A DNA stretch of 26,643 bases from positions 1 through 26,643 of the IMG/VR virus record IMGVR_UViG_3300036652_000500; one strand, given 5' to 3'. A program made the position numbers and the translations under genes. Each line of letters begins with the position of its first letter. The first letter of the stretch is position 1. This document shows positions 17,944 through 24,853 of the stretch, in pieces. The stretch comes from a virus. The notes under the pieces were generated by a model. That model was not told the DNA's origin, did not search any database, and saw only the letters and a list, made by a program, of their open reading frames with translations.

Positions 17944-18644
17944 CAACCGGGAAGATTGGGGAACATCGCTTTCGCGATTGAAGGTGTTGCGGATTTGCCG
18001 GGCTCGACTTGGCCAAGGGGAGACGGACCCTTGCCATTAACTGGTTTTGGCTCGGTGACGAATTGGGCTAAGTGGTTCAAGGCACGAATCATTACAGGGT
18101 TATCACCGACACCGGTAATATTCATCATATCTTTGAACGGTTGGCGTTGCGTTTCGGGAAGGGATTGGATGACTTTGCCAATGTTTTCGTTGGTTGCAAC
18201 GTTAAGCCCATCCGTGCCATTGCCAATCGTGGAATCTTTGACCACTTCATTACGCCATCCAGTACGAACGGCTTCATATGAAGCCGCGTTAGCTGCGTCG
18301 ATTTCAGTTTGAAACGCAACGAGCTTCTGCGCCTGTTCTTGGGATAGGTTCAAGTCTTTAAAAATCGGCAATGCTTTTTCAAGCATGGCTTTGTTAACCG
18401 TACGACCCTCAGGGAGGGTGAAGTCAACGTATTTCTCAGGAGCGCCTTCCGTTTTGGCCTTGTCCTCCGGGGTGATAGGCTGTTCCGATGATGTCGGTGT
18501 ATCTGTTGTTGGCTTCACTTCCGGAATCGTCGACGGAATTACTTGGTTCTTCAGCGTTCCGTCCGGGGTCCTCGCTTCGGGGCTGTTGCCCGGGGTCGGA
18601 GAAGTCGTAGTGTCTACTGGTGTCAGTGTCTGTTCGTCGGCCAT
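17943..18644 (-). CDS. Capsid scaffolding protein
   Basis: 233 aa, acidic, with a Pro/Thr/Ser-rich disordered N-terminus (residues 1-68), then APEKYVDFTLPEG at 68-80, a helical core (MLEKALPIFKDLNLSQEQAQKLVAFQ, about 87-112) and a flexible C-terminus. This layout is the usual one for podovirus scaffolds (T7 gp9 slot). It directs procapsid assembly and is lost on maturation. The ribosome site AGAGAGG precedes ATG 18644. Its first 209 nt are also read in another frame by the Bbp19-like gene. Confidence 0.85.
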   Translation of the reverse strand: MADEQTLTPVDTTTSPTPGNSPEARTPDGTLKNQVIPSTIPEVKPTTDTPTSSEQPITPEDKAKTEGAPEKYVDFTLPEGRTVNKAMLEKALPIFKDLNLSQEQAQKLVAFQTEIDAANAASYEAVRTGWRNEVVKDSTIGNGTDGLNVATNENIGKVIQSLPETQRQPFKDMMNITGVGDNPVMIRALNHLAQFVTEPKPVNGKGPSPLGQVEPGKSATPSIAKAMFPNLPG

Positions 18645-18933
18645 CTTGTCTTACCTCTCTTAACATAATAACGTATTGGTCCGGACAATACGTTAGGATA
18701 TCGTTTAGGAGTTGAAGTCCGGAATTGCGTTCGCCTTCGGTAAAGGCCATTTGAATTGGGTCACGATTGAAACTGGTGTGGAACACATGACAACGCTCGA
18801 GTGTTGAATAAGCATAAGCACGACCGATGGTGGAAGATAACATGAGACGAATGAAATCCGCACGTTGCGATTCATCAATCTTAGCAGCCTTTTCAGCCTT
18901 GCGTACATCTTTGCGATCGCCTGCGTTGTACAT
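18436..18933 (-). CDS. Bbp19-like protein with unusual C-terminal extension
   Basis: 165 aa as an open frame. Residues 1-96 match the Bbp19 type from phage BPP-1: MYNAGDRKDVRKAEKAAKID, ESQRADFIRLMLSS, LERCHVFHTSF, AFTEGERNSGLQLLNDI and CPDQYVIMLRE. Family members I recall end near that point. Here the frame stays open a further 209 nt inside the scaffold gene, giving an Arg/Asp/Ser/Gly-rich tail of about 69 residues that is the other frame of the scaffold N-terminus. A single-base indel just before the scaffold start would restore a normal end, so a sequencing error or true overprinting are both possible. Role of Bbp19 proteins in the head is not settled. Confidence 0.75.
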   Translation of the reverse strand: MYNAGDRKDVRKAEKAAKIDESQRADFIRLMLSSTIGRAYAYSTLERCHVFHTSFNRDPIQMAFTEGERNSGLQLLNDILTYCPDQYVIMLREVRQDGRRTDTDTSRHYDFSDPGQQPRSEDPGRNAEEPSNSVDDSGSEANNRYTDIIGTAYHPGGQGQNGRRS

Positions 18934-19115
18934 CAGTGAATCGTCCAGATAGTCACTTCATCAGTTTTAAGAGCTTGCCATGCATCTGGTCCTAGTTGCA
19001 CAACCGCAGTGGATGCGAATTTTGGATCATCGGTTTGTACAGCATGTTCGTCAAACATATTCGTAACGAAATATTTGTTTTCATTTTGATCTAAAACAAA
19101 CCGCTGAATGCTCAT
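18933..19115 (-). CDS. Conserved small phage protein (60 aa)
   Basis: 60 aa: FVLDQNENKYFVTNMFDEHA with a DDP motif and a C-terminal VTIWTIH. Short proteins of this layout are familiar from alphaproteobacterial phages between portal and scaffold. Its ATG overlaps the portal stop, and its stop overlaps the next start (TGATG). Function unknown. Confidence 0.7.
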   Translation of the reverse strand: MSIQRFVLDQNENKYFVTNMFDEHAVQTDDPKFASTAVVQLGPDAWQALKTDEVTIWTIH

Positions 19116-20839
19116 GCAACCCCCATTGATTGAAGTGCATTTTTACCGTTGCCAAGGTCCATTTGGCTAAGGTTGACACCGGCTTTGGATAAAGCTTCAA
19201 CTTGTGCAGCTTGGTTAGCTTGTTGTTGTTGTTGTTGTTGTTGTTGAGCAATTTGCGCGGCTTCTTGGTCAGAACGCAAAATCCGCGGATCGTTGTTGAG
19301 AAGATGGGAATATTCATCCACAACAAAATCAGTATTGACCTTGTTCATGATACTCGGCACGGCGCCAACAAGGCTGCCTACGAGTTGCAAGAGACGCTCA
19401 ATTCCGCCGGCTTTGGTTGCCTGTTGCGCTTGGCTAAGCATTGAGACGTATTCAATATTCATCATCATTCCCTGAATCTCAGGCGGAGCAGGAGGCATGA
19501 TACCAGAACGTTGAGCAACTGAAAACACGCGGTTGATAATTGGCCCAAGGACTTCGTAATCAATCCGTTCGAGTGCAGGACCGAGAAGAACCATTGACTC
19601 AGATTTGCGCATGTCCCATTCTACAGCAGTGACATTGGAACGGGTTTCAAATTGCGACGCGGTCATCAACACATCGTTGAAGAAGGTCTTGGAGATTCGT
19701 TGGCGAACTTCGTTCAAATCTTCAGTGATTTCGTTGACGGGGAAGGCTGTGTCGTAGACAGAAGAAAAGCCCGGCTTACCACTTGTGGTATATCCGCTGA
19801 CATAGGTGATCCCGCCCGGAAGGAGGGAGGCGGGTTGGTTTTTGAGTTGCACGTCAGCGACGAGAGGCGGATTGACCATCTTATCGATGGCTTGCGCCTT
19901 TCGCCGGGATTCGAGTTGAAGTTGCTTTTGATCCGGCAGCGCATCCATTCCGGGGCTGCGGCCATAGGCATCGTTGGAGACTAAATCCCACCGACCAATT
20001 ATCGCCGGGGATTCGTGGAACCCACGTTTTGAAAGGAACGCAGGTTGATGATTCGCGCCTCCTTGTGGAGAGGCCGACCCACCCCATTCCCAATAAACTT
20101 CGCGAAACTTAAAGCGCTCAGATATGCCAAACTTCTTTGCGTTTCCATCGTCATTAGGCTCAATTGCATGAGCGATGATAAGTTCGCGAGTACGATTTGC
20201 TCCACCAGTGTCGTTGTAGAGTTGGGCAATTGAGTCTGTGACATTTTCAATCCCAAAGCGTTTGACACAAGCATCAACGGTCATTGTGAATTCACGATAG
20301 AAAATTGTAGGACGGTAGTTGCCATCGATGTCGATGTAGTATTCACCAGCGCATGGGTTGTAGCAATTGATAACGTTTTCAAAATCCTCATAAATCAGCA
20401 TAGTAGCTGTGCCAAAAACAACAAGATCGTAATAGAAAACAGCAATGCAATTATAAAAGTTAGATTCAGAGAAGATGAGATAAAGGAGGCGTTCGCATTC
20501 CGCCAACCAAAGAGATACTAGAGAAGTGGAGGTAGAATCAGTTTTTCCAATACGTAAACGAAACCAAGGACGAGTAGGGCTTGATTTGCCACTAACAAGA
20601 CCCGATGCAAGATTTCGTGCACAGATCACCCCTGTGGAATCGAGAATGTGTTGGTTGATTGGCGAACCGCGACCCATCATATTCGGGGTTACGATCCAGC
20701 GATAGCGACGAGGGAGAAGGTAATCTGCTAATTCGCGCCAATGACACCACCAACTATATCGATTAACCCGAAGGCCCATGAGGCGACCTTCGGAGAATTT
20801 GTATAGCTCAAGCTCGGATTCTGTAAGCGGCTTAGCCAC
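19112..20839 (-). CDS. Portal (head-tail connector) protein
   Basis: 575 aa, starting with GTG at 20839 behind an AGGA ribosome site. The N-terminal half (RYSWWCHWRELADYLLPRRYRW, DSTGVICARNLASGLVSG, SPTRPWFRL) is diagnostic of the T7-like head-to-tail connecting portal family. Later segments (SPGMDALPDQKQLQLESRRKAQAIDKMVNPP; MTASQFETRSNVTAVEWDMRKSE) agree. It forms the dodecameric ring through which DNA is packaged and ejected. Residues 532-540 are nine consecutive glutamines, all CAA codons, in the C-terminal helical crown/barrel region. The start overlaps the end of the 48-aa gene by 8 nt. Confidence 0.93.
   Translation of the reverse strand: MAKPLTESELELYKFSEGRLMGLRVNRYSWWCHWRELADYLLPRRYRWIVTPNMMGRGSPINQHILDSTGVICARNLASGLVSGKSSPTRPWFRLRIGKTDSTSTSLVSLWLAECERLLYLIFSESNFYNCIAVFYYDLVVFGTATMLIYEDFENVINCYNPCAGEYYIDIDGNYRPTIFYREFTMTVDACVKRFGIENVTDSIAQLYNDTGGANRTRELIIAHAIEPNDDGNAKKFGISERFKFREVYWEWGGSASPQGGANHQPAFLSKRGFHESPAIIGRWDLVSNDAYGRSPGMDALPDQKQLQLESRRKAQAIDKMVNPPLVADVQLKNQPASLLPGGITYVSGYTTSGKPGFSSVYDTAFPVNEITEDLNEVRQRISKTFFNDVLMTASQFETRSNVTAVEWDMRKSESMVLLGPALERIDYEVLGPIINRVFSVAQRSGIMPPAPPEIQGMMMNIEYVSMLSQAQQATKAGGIERLLQLVGSLVGAVPSIMNKVNTDFVVDEYSHLLNNDPRILRSDQEAAQIAQQQQQQQQQANQAAQVEALSKAGVNLSQMDLGNGKNALQSMGVA
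19220..19246 (-). repeat. (CAA)9 microsatellite in portal gene
   Basis: Nine perfect TTG triplets on the plus strand, read as nine CAA glutamine codons on the coding strand. Uniform codon use makes it prone to slippage in steps of one residue. Confidence 0.9.
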
Positions 20840-20978
20840 GAATTGGTTTATCCTGTGGGTTGAGCTTGGTTTGCGAATCTCTGGCCATTTGTGCCATGGC
20901 CATTAAGATGTAAGCATCCTTTGGGGTTTGGATTGGTTGTGGAGTGTTGGGGGTTGTGGTGAAAGGAACTATCATCAT
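20832..20978 (-). CDS. Small hypothetical protein upstream of portal (48 aa)
   Basis: Begins ATGATG overlapping the previous stop (GCATGATGA) and ends 8 nt into the portal gene. Product: MMIVPFTTTPNTPQPIQTPK followed by DAYILMAMAQMARDSQTKLN and a short tail. The Thr/Pro-rich start then an amphipathic Met-rich helix give no known motif. Seamless overlaps on both sides and filling of the only gap between terL and portal argue that it is real. It may help to deliver ribosomes to the GTG start of the portal gene. Confidence 0.7.
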   Translation of the reverse strand: MMIVPFTTTPNTPQPIQTPKDAYILMAMAQMARDSQTKLNPQDKPIRG

Positions 20979-21268
20979 GCCCCCAACAAAGTTTTTTGAT
21001 TGTTCTGTTGTGGAACGGCTGCTGCACCGATGTATGAAGGTTGATTGGATTTCAATGGTTGCGCGGTGCCAACTGGATTTTGTGGTGGGGGTGCGGCAGC
21101 TGCGGGGATTGGAGCGGCGGTGGGCGTTGGAGCAGGAGCAGAGCCGCCACCCCCCATACTAGCTGCGGCGGCTCCGCCAGCTGCACCAACACCAGCAAGC
21201 ACAAGACCGGTGAGGGTGACAGGGTCAAGAGAACAGAGACATGGATCGATAAATTCATCGAAGATCAT
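20975..21268 (-). CDS. Small Gly/Ala/Pro-rich protein after terminase (97 aa)
   Basis: 97 aa. Residues 15-38 are hydrophobic and Gly/Ala-rich (LTGLVLAGVGAAGGAAAASM), possibly membrane-active; the middle is Pro/Ala low complexity; the end (NPVGTAQPLKSNQPSYIGAA, then KTLLGA) is a conserved tail I recall from small proteins between terL and portal in podovirus-like phages. ATGA overlap with terL. Function unknown. Confidence 0.72.
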   Translation of the reverse strand: MIFDEFIDPCLCSLDPVTLTGLVLAGVGAAGGAAAASMGGGGSAPAPTPTAAPIPAAAAPPPQNPVGTAQPLKSNQPSYIGAAAVPQQNNQKTLLGA

Positions 21269-22794
21269 TTCAGCATCCTATCTTCTGAATATGGATTATA
21301 TTCCGTCTCCGCTTGATCGGTTTTTTGAAGATGCGCAAATTCTCCACCCGCATGCGGATTGCGAGCCAATGGACCACCAAAGGTAAGGGCGAGCGCGTCA
21401 AGGTCATCGAGGACGAGGTTTGAATTGTCGTCCATCAAATCTTCTTTGGAGATTAGTTGGATTTGATCTTGTCGGTTGAAGGTGTATTTGATCGCGAGCA
21501 TTGCTTCGCGTAATTCGGTGTCGTAGGGAAGTAAGCCGGATTTGAGCCACTCACGCAACGCACCGTACATTGCAGCGCGCATGTTGGCGTATTTATGCCC
21601 GGAAGTATCGACGCTAATACCGCTGATCATGTCTTTTGCGCCGAATTGAACTTCAAAGACAAATAGGCGTTTTTCGCGGCATTGGTCTACAACACCACCA
21701 CCAACGCCACCGCCGTCGATGAAGATTCCATCTGGGTGCCATTCGGTAAAGGCGTCAAAGACTTTGTTAGATAGTTCTGTGGTGGAGATGCCATTGTAAC
21801 GCTTGCGCTCAATGCTCCGTGCATCGCGACCTTTTCGCGGAAAGATTACGGAATTGTTACGGCCGAAACGAGCTACGTCAACACCAACTGCAAGGGGTGT
21901 GAAGGCATCTACAAAGACTTCTCGATCAGGTGACATAGCGCCATCAATCTCCGCAGCGCTGAAGAACTCCATTTCGCCAACGCGAGGGAATTGACCAAGA
22001 ATGCGGATGCGAACGAAATCACTATCAAGTCCGTATGCTTTGATCCATTTCTCGAATCGGGATTTGTTAGTGACCTTGACGGTACGGGAGTCGATCTGAC
22101 GGGAATGCCAAAATTCCGCATGTCGGCCTCCGGGGAAGCATTCTTTGAACCGGCCAATATTACGTGTTGGGTTGCCAAATACGAGCCACATGATTTGGGT
22201 ATCAATGTCGGTGAGGGCGCCTTCGGCTGTTTCCCAAATAATATCAGAGATTTCAGAAGCCTCATCAAAAACCAACAGAATGCGTTTGCCTTGGTTATGA
22301 AGGCCAGCGAATGCTGCGGGATTCTTCTCCGACCATGGAATCATGTCGATGCGCCATGTGCGCTCTCGATCAGGGTCTTTGGAGAATAACGCGGTGGCGG
22401 TTAGAGTATAATGTTCTCTGGTAAAGAAGCAACGATTATACCAACGACCTAATTCAGCCCAAGTTTTTGTTTTAAGCTGTGTTTCAGTATTAGCTGTAAT
22501 GACCCCACGACAATCTGGAAAAGTACAAAAGGCCCAAAGAATAATCCAAGAAACAGTAGCTGACTTACCTATACCATGACCAGACGCTATTGCAATTTGA
22601 ATAGCCTCATTGGTATCAAGTAAACCTTCCTTAATTCTTTGCATTAATTCTCGAGACCATTCATCAGGACCATCAAAATTCTCAAGTTCACCTTCACCCC
22701 AACTATATGCCCCAAGAGTAAAAGCCAATGGATCATTGGCGACAGACGCAAGCCATTCAAGAAGATCTTCTGTTGAGCCCCCCTCGATATACAA
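21265..22794 (-). CDS. Terminase large subunit
   Basis: 509 aa, the DNA-packaging motor. ATPase half: Walker A SGHGIGKSAT (71-80), Walker B RILLVFDEAS (171-180) with D177/E178, coupling motif GNPT (207-210). Nuclease half: VGVDVARFG (303-311, D306), IFIDGGGVGGGVVD (357-370, D360) and LVLDDLDALALT (460-471), giving the acidic triad of an RNase H-fold headful or concatemer-cutting nuclease. All key motifs are intact. The start is TTG at 22794; the GGGG/AGGGG upstream is a weak ribosome site and no nearby ATG is available, so initiation may be inefficient. A terminator-like hairpin lies in the 117-nt gap before it. Confidence 0.94.
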   Translation of the reverse strand: MYIEGGSTEDLLEWLASVANDPLAFTLGAYSWGEGELENFDGPDEWSRELMQRIKEGLLDTNEAIQIAIASGHGIGKSATVSWIILWAFCTFPDCRGVITANTETQLKTKTWAELGRWYNRCFFTREHYTLTATALFSKDPDRERTWRIDMIPWSEKNPAAFAGLHNQGKRILLVFDEASEISDIIWETAEGALTDIDTQIMWLVFGNPTRNIGRFKECFPGGRHAEFWHSRQIDSRTVKVTNKSRFEKWIKAYGLDSDFVRIRILGQFPRVGEMEFFSAAEIDGAMSPDREVFVDAFTPLAVGVDVARFGRNNSVIFPRKGRDARSIERKRYNGISTTELSNKVFDAFTEWHPDGIFIDGGGVGGGVVDQCREKRLFVFEVQFGAKDMISGISVDTSGHKYANMRAAMYGALREWLKSGLLPYDTELREAMLAIKYTFNRQDQIQLISKEDLMDDNSNLVLDDLDALALTFGGPLARNPHAGGEFAHLQKTDQAETEYNPYSEDRMLK

Positions 22795-22835
22795 AGCTAA
22801 GTAGCCCCTGTTGGTGATTGGGTGTGGAAGAAAAA

Positions 22836-22882
22836 CCCAACGGCGCTCAAAGCCGCCGTTCTCAGCCGAGCAATCCGTTGGG
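22836..22882 (-). terminator. Terminator/attenuator-like structure between terS and terL
   Basis: In minus-strand RNA, AACGGCG (22839-22845 complement) pairs with CGCCGTT (22854-22860 complement) around an 8-nt loop, followed by GGGTTTTTC: the form of an intrinsic terminator. An upstream CCCAACGG (complement of 22875-22882) can instead pair with CCGTTGGG (complement of 22836-22843), using the same 3' arm. Two alternative pairings of one arm before a U tract suggest attenuation of the rest of the late operon, or simply a weak leaky terminator. Confidence 0.55.
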
Positions 22883-22911
22883 CTCTACCGAAGGGTGGTC
22901 CTCCTTCGATC

Positions 22912-23496
22912 TCAAATTCGCCGGACAAGTTTAGGCTCCCTTTGAGGTGAGTGTTCGATGACACGGACCTTTTCCGATCGCGCACGAGCGGCTTCGAGCT
23001 TTGCGGCATAATCGATATTGATATTGACCTGAGCGGATTTTTTGATAAGCCCCACACGATCGGAAGTGTCGGCAAAGACGCTGAGTGCGGAACGAAGTGG
23101 GATTAGCTCACCCTCTGCCTCGGCCTTGTCAAAATGTTCGGCGATGGTGCGCAGGGCTTTGCGATTGACCTCATTCGCCATACGGAAGCGTTCTTCTTCG
23201 GATGTGACGAATGCGTCGTGGACGTCTTTGCGATATGAGGCGACAAGATCTTGGAAGGATGGATCGGAATGGAGAACATAAACACGGGCGACAGAGAAGC
23301 CACATTGCTCAGCGGCTTCTTTGGGGCGTAGGCCGGAGGCAATAGCGCGCGCTAGGGCATGGTGCGGATCACGTAGACGTTGCACCGCAGGAACGCTGCG
23401 CTTATCGCGGAGGCAAAGTAAGTCGTCGCGGGTAAGCTCACGCACCCCATCAATTCGAAGGATACCTTGACGAAGCTGGCCGCGATGCAGGGGCAA
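22912..23496 (-). CDS. Terminase small subunit (putative)
   Basis: 194 aa. A helix-turn-helix-like region at about 45-90 (HHALARAIASGLRPKEAAEQ, then CGFSVARVYVLHSDPSFQDLV) matches the DNA-binding part of small terminases; a long helix (about 98-140, EEERFRMANEVNRKALRTIAEH) would drive ring formation. It sits directly upstream of the large subunit. The start is TTG at 23496, 2 nt after the GIY-YIG stop, with GGAG 9 nt upstream, which supports this unusual codon. It would recognise the packaging site in phage DNA. Confidence 0.8.
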   Translation of the reverse strand: MPLHRGQLRQGILRIDGVRELTRDDLLCLRDKRSVPAVQRLRDPHHALARAIASGLRPKEAAEQCGFSVARVYVLHSDPSFQDLVASYRKDVHDAFVTSEEERFRMANEVNRKALRTIAEHFDKAEAEGELIPLRSALSVFADTSDRVGLIKKSAQVNINIDYAAKLEAARARSEKVRVIEHSPQREPKLVRRI

Positions 23497-23498
23497 TC

Positions 23499-23867
23499 TT
23501 AAATTCTCCGAAGAATTGGGCCGATAGTTGGGTGGACCTTGGGTTGTACAAGGATGGAATCAATCAACGCCCGCATGTCGAATGGAATTGAGGAACGGTG
23601 TTGGATGTTGTACTTTGGACTGTATCGTAGGATCAATTCTTGCTCCAACCCATCAAGCTCATGCACCCCACAAGGTTTGATATAAATCTCATCAAAACCC
23701 ATCCATTTCTTATTAGGTCGTTTTCCATGGGTGCGTTTTGCGTGATAATGCGTGTATAGGCGCAGCAACATCGATTGCGCCTGTCCGATGTACACAACCC
23801 TGCCTTTCGCCAAGAGCATATACACCCCCGAATCCATCACACAAGATGCGTCAATAAATCCATCCAT
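23499..23867 (-). CDS. GIY-YIG nuclease-domain protein
   Basis: The domain runs GVYMLL then VVYIGQAQSMLLRLYTHY, KWMGFDEIYIKPC, and LEQELILRYSPKYN, i.e. the GIY and YIG strands, the conserved Arg, the metal-binding Glu and the closing Asn. The frame is open back to a TTG at 23924 (141 aa), but that TTG is the first base triplet of a TTGACA promoter element; transcripts from it would begin after the ATG codons near 23900. ATG 23867 with GGGGA 10 nt upstream gives about 122 aa and keeps the whole domain. First gene of the late operon, next to terS. Could be a homing-type nuclease or a packaging/recombination partner; no DNA-binding tail is visible. Confidence 0.78.
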   Translation of the reverse strand: MDGFIDASCVMDSGVYMLLAKGRVVYIGQAQSMLLRLYTHYHAKRTHGKRPNKKWMGFDEIYIKPCGVHELDGLEQELILRYSPKYNIQHRSSIPFDMRALIDSILVQPKVHPTIGPILRRI

Positions 23868-23895
23868 CACAAATAAATCCCCATTCTCACGCATT

Positions 23896-23924
23896 AGCAT
23901 ACCCGCGCAATCCACCAATGTCAA
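23896..23924 (-). promoter_or_regulatory. Sigma70-type promoter for late operon
   Basis: On the minus strand TTGACA (23924-23919), 17-nt spacer, TATGCT (23901-23896): a full -35 consensus with a 4/6 -10. It points into the GIY-YIG, terminase and structural genes. Expected start of transcription near 23890. Upstream lies the CTACC repeat cluster that may hold regulator sites. Confidence 0.6.
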
Positions 23925-24180
23925 CCATTATCTTCCCTCGGCTGCTCCACCAACCCGCCTTTATTCTCCACCCCTACTACCTTCATCATCAACACCTACC
24001 GGCAGACCAATCCCCCATCTACCAATCAACATCTAGCTGCGTCACCTATCAACCACGACACTCCACGCCTACCAATACACCTACCAATACACCTACCGGT
24101 AGACCACTCCGCACCAACTACCAACACCTTCCACACTCCACCTCTCTCAACACCTACCGGTAGACCACCCTCCCCTGCAT
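23925..24180. promoter_or_regulatory. G-poor control region with CTACC repeats
   Basis: No convincing gene on either strand. By hand count, positions 23941-24180 hold about 111 C and only 19 G on the plus strand. The pentamer CTACC occurs about eight times. Three copies of a 17-mer (CACCTACCGGTAGACCA; 23993-24009 with one mismatch, 24090-24106, 24151-24167) each contain the palindrome CTACCGGTAG. Positions 24068-24103 are three tandem 12-bp units (CCTACCAATACA twice, then CCTACCGGTAGA). It lies directly upstream of the late promoter, so the repeats are candidate sites for a late activator or repressor. Confidence 0.6.
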
Positions 24181-24467
24181 TCCGCACCAGCCCGCCTTCG
24201 GCGGTTCGGCGGTAAAGAGAAAGAGGGTGGTGATTGGAAATTGGGGATTTTTGCTGAGAGGGGATTAGGGCCGCGCGCGCACGCAAATTTTGGCCCTACC
24301 CCGTCGTCGAAGTTGCATTGTGGCAACAAGTGCATGGTGCGATGCAACATGGCATGAGACTTGCATTCGTATGCGCGATGCAAGGGACGGGCCAATGGGG
24401 CATGCGATAGGCGCATGCGTGGATCGACGAAGATGCAAGCGATCGGTCACATTGCCGCCACAATCGG
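24181..24467. other. Intergenic stretch with TTGCAT/ATGCAA cluster
   Basis: No gene seen. It holds a tight hairpin (CCGCC TTC GGCGG around 24192) and five TTGCAT or ATGCAA hexamers: 24313, 24342, 24361, 24378 and 24433, plus repeated GCATGCG near 24400-24420. GCGATGCAA occurs at 24339 and 24375. Such clustering in a divergent region could mark binding sites of a replication or regulatory protein; no known consensus is matched. Confidence 0.4.
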
Positions 24468-24507
24468 GGCGCTAAGTTGGCGGGTCGAATGTCCGACACT
24501 TAGCGCC
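24468..24507. repeat. Inverted repeat upstream of the 99-aa gene
   Basis: GGCGCTAAGT (24468-24477) and ACTTAGCGCC (24498-24507) are perfect 10-bp arms around 20 nt that contain a further GTCG/CGAC pair. It ends 22 nt before the next ATG, overlapping its leader. It could be an operator or an RNA hairpin at the 5' end of the transcript; no U tract follows. Confidence 0.6.
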
Positions 24508-24529
24508 AAGGCGCAATAGGAGATGGAAG

Positions 24530-24829
24530 ATGGCGAAGGACAGCTCACTGACTTGGACCGAGATTGACCCAATGACGTTGCCTAAACAGCAAGCCGCAGC
24601 GTATCAGGAATACAAGGAAGCGTATAGGCTGATGAAAGCCATGCGCGGGAAGTTCGAAGATAGCTTCCAGCCCGCTGCACCAGACGGGAAGAGGTTTGTC
24701 TTTGGGTATAATTTCGGCAAACTCTCGATAGCCTTGGCGGATAAGCCGGTAGAGAAGGCGAAGGCAGTGGCGAAACAGAGCATTGGGGAATACTTGGCGC
24801 AGATGCAACAGAATGGACGGCCCTGTTAG
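24530..24829 (+). CDS. Conserved hypothetical protein (99 aa)
   Basis: 99 aa, preceded by AGGAG 7 nt upstream of ATG. The first half is helical (AAAYQEYKEAYRLMKAMRGK FEDSF), then GKRFVFGYNFGKLSIALAD, a segment I recall from small conserved proteins in alphaproteobacterial genomes and phages. No enzyme motif or membrane segment. It is alone in its transcript: an intrinsic terminator follows 25 nt after the stop. Direct repeats TTAGCGCCAAGG flank it, the second covering the stop codon. Confidence 0.72.
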   Translation: MAKDSSLTWTEIDPMTLPKQQAAAYQEYKEAYRLMKAMRGKFEDSFQPAAPDGKRFVFGYNFGKLSIALADKPVEKAKAVAKQSIGEYLAQMQQNGRPC

Positions 24830-24853
24830 CGCCAAGGTCGCCAAGGTTTGTGG

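Noticed and set aside
23918-24163. Plus-strand frame with PTNTPTNTPTGRP repeats
   Set aside because: Same low-complexity DNA read on the other strand, no ribosome site, overlaps the late promoter.
23993-24167. CRISPR-like array from the three 17-mers
   Set aside because: Only three short repeats, uneven spacing of about 97 and 61 nt, low-complexity spacers and no cas genes.
24026-24286. Minus-strand frame with GRCIGRCIGRR repeats
   Set aside because: The repeat is just the tandem 12-bp DNA unit translated; no ribosome site and strongly skewed base composition.
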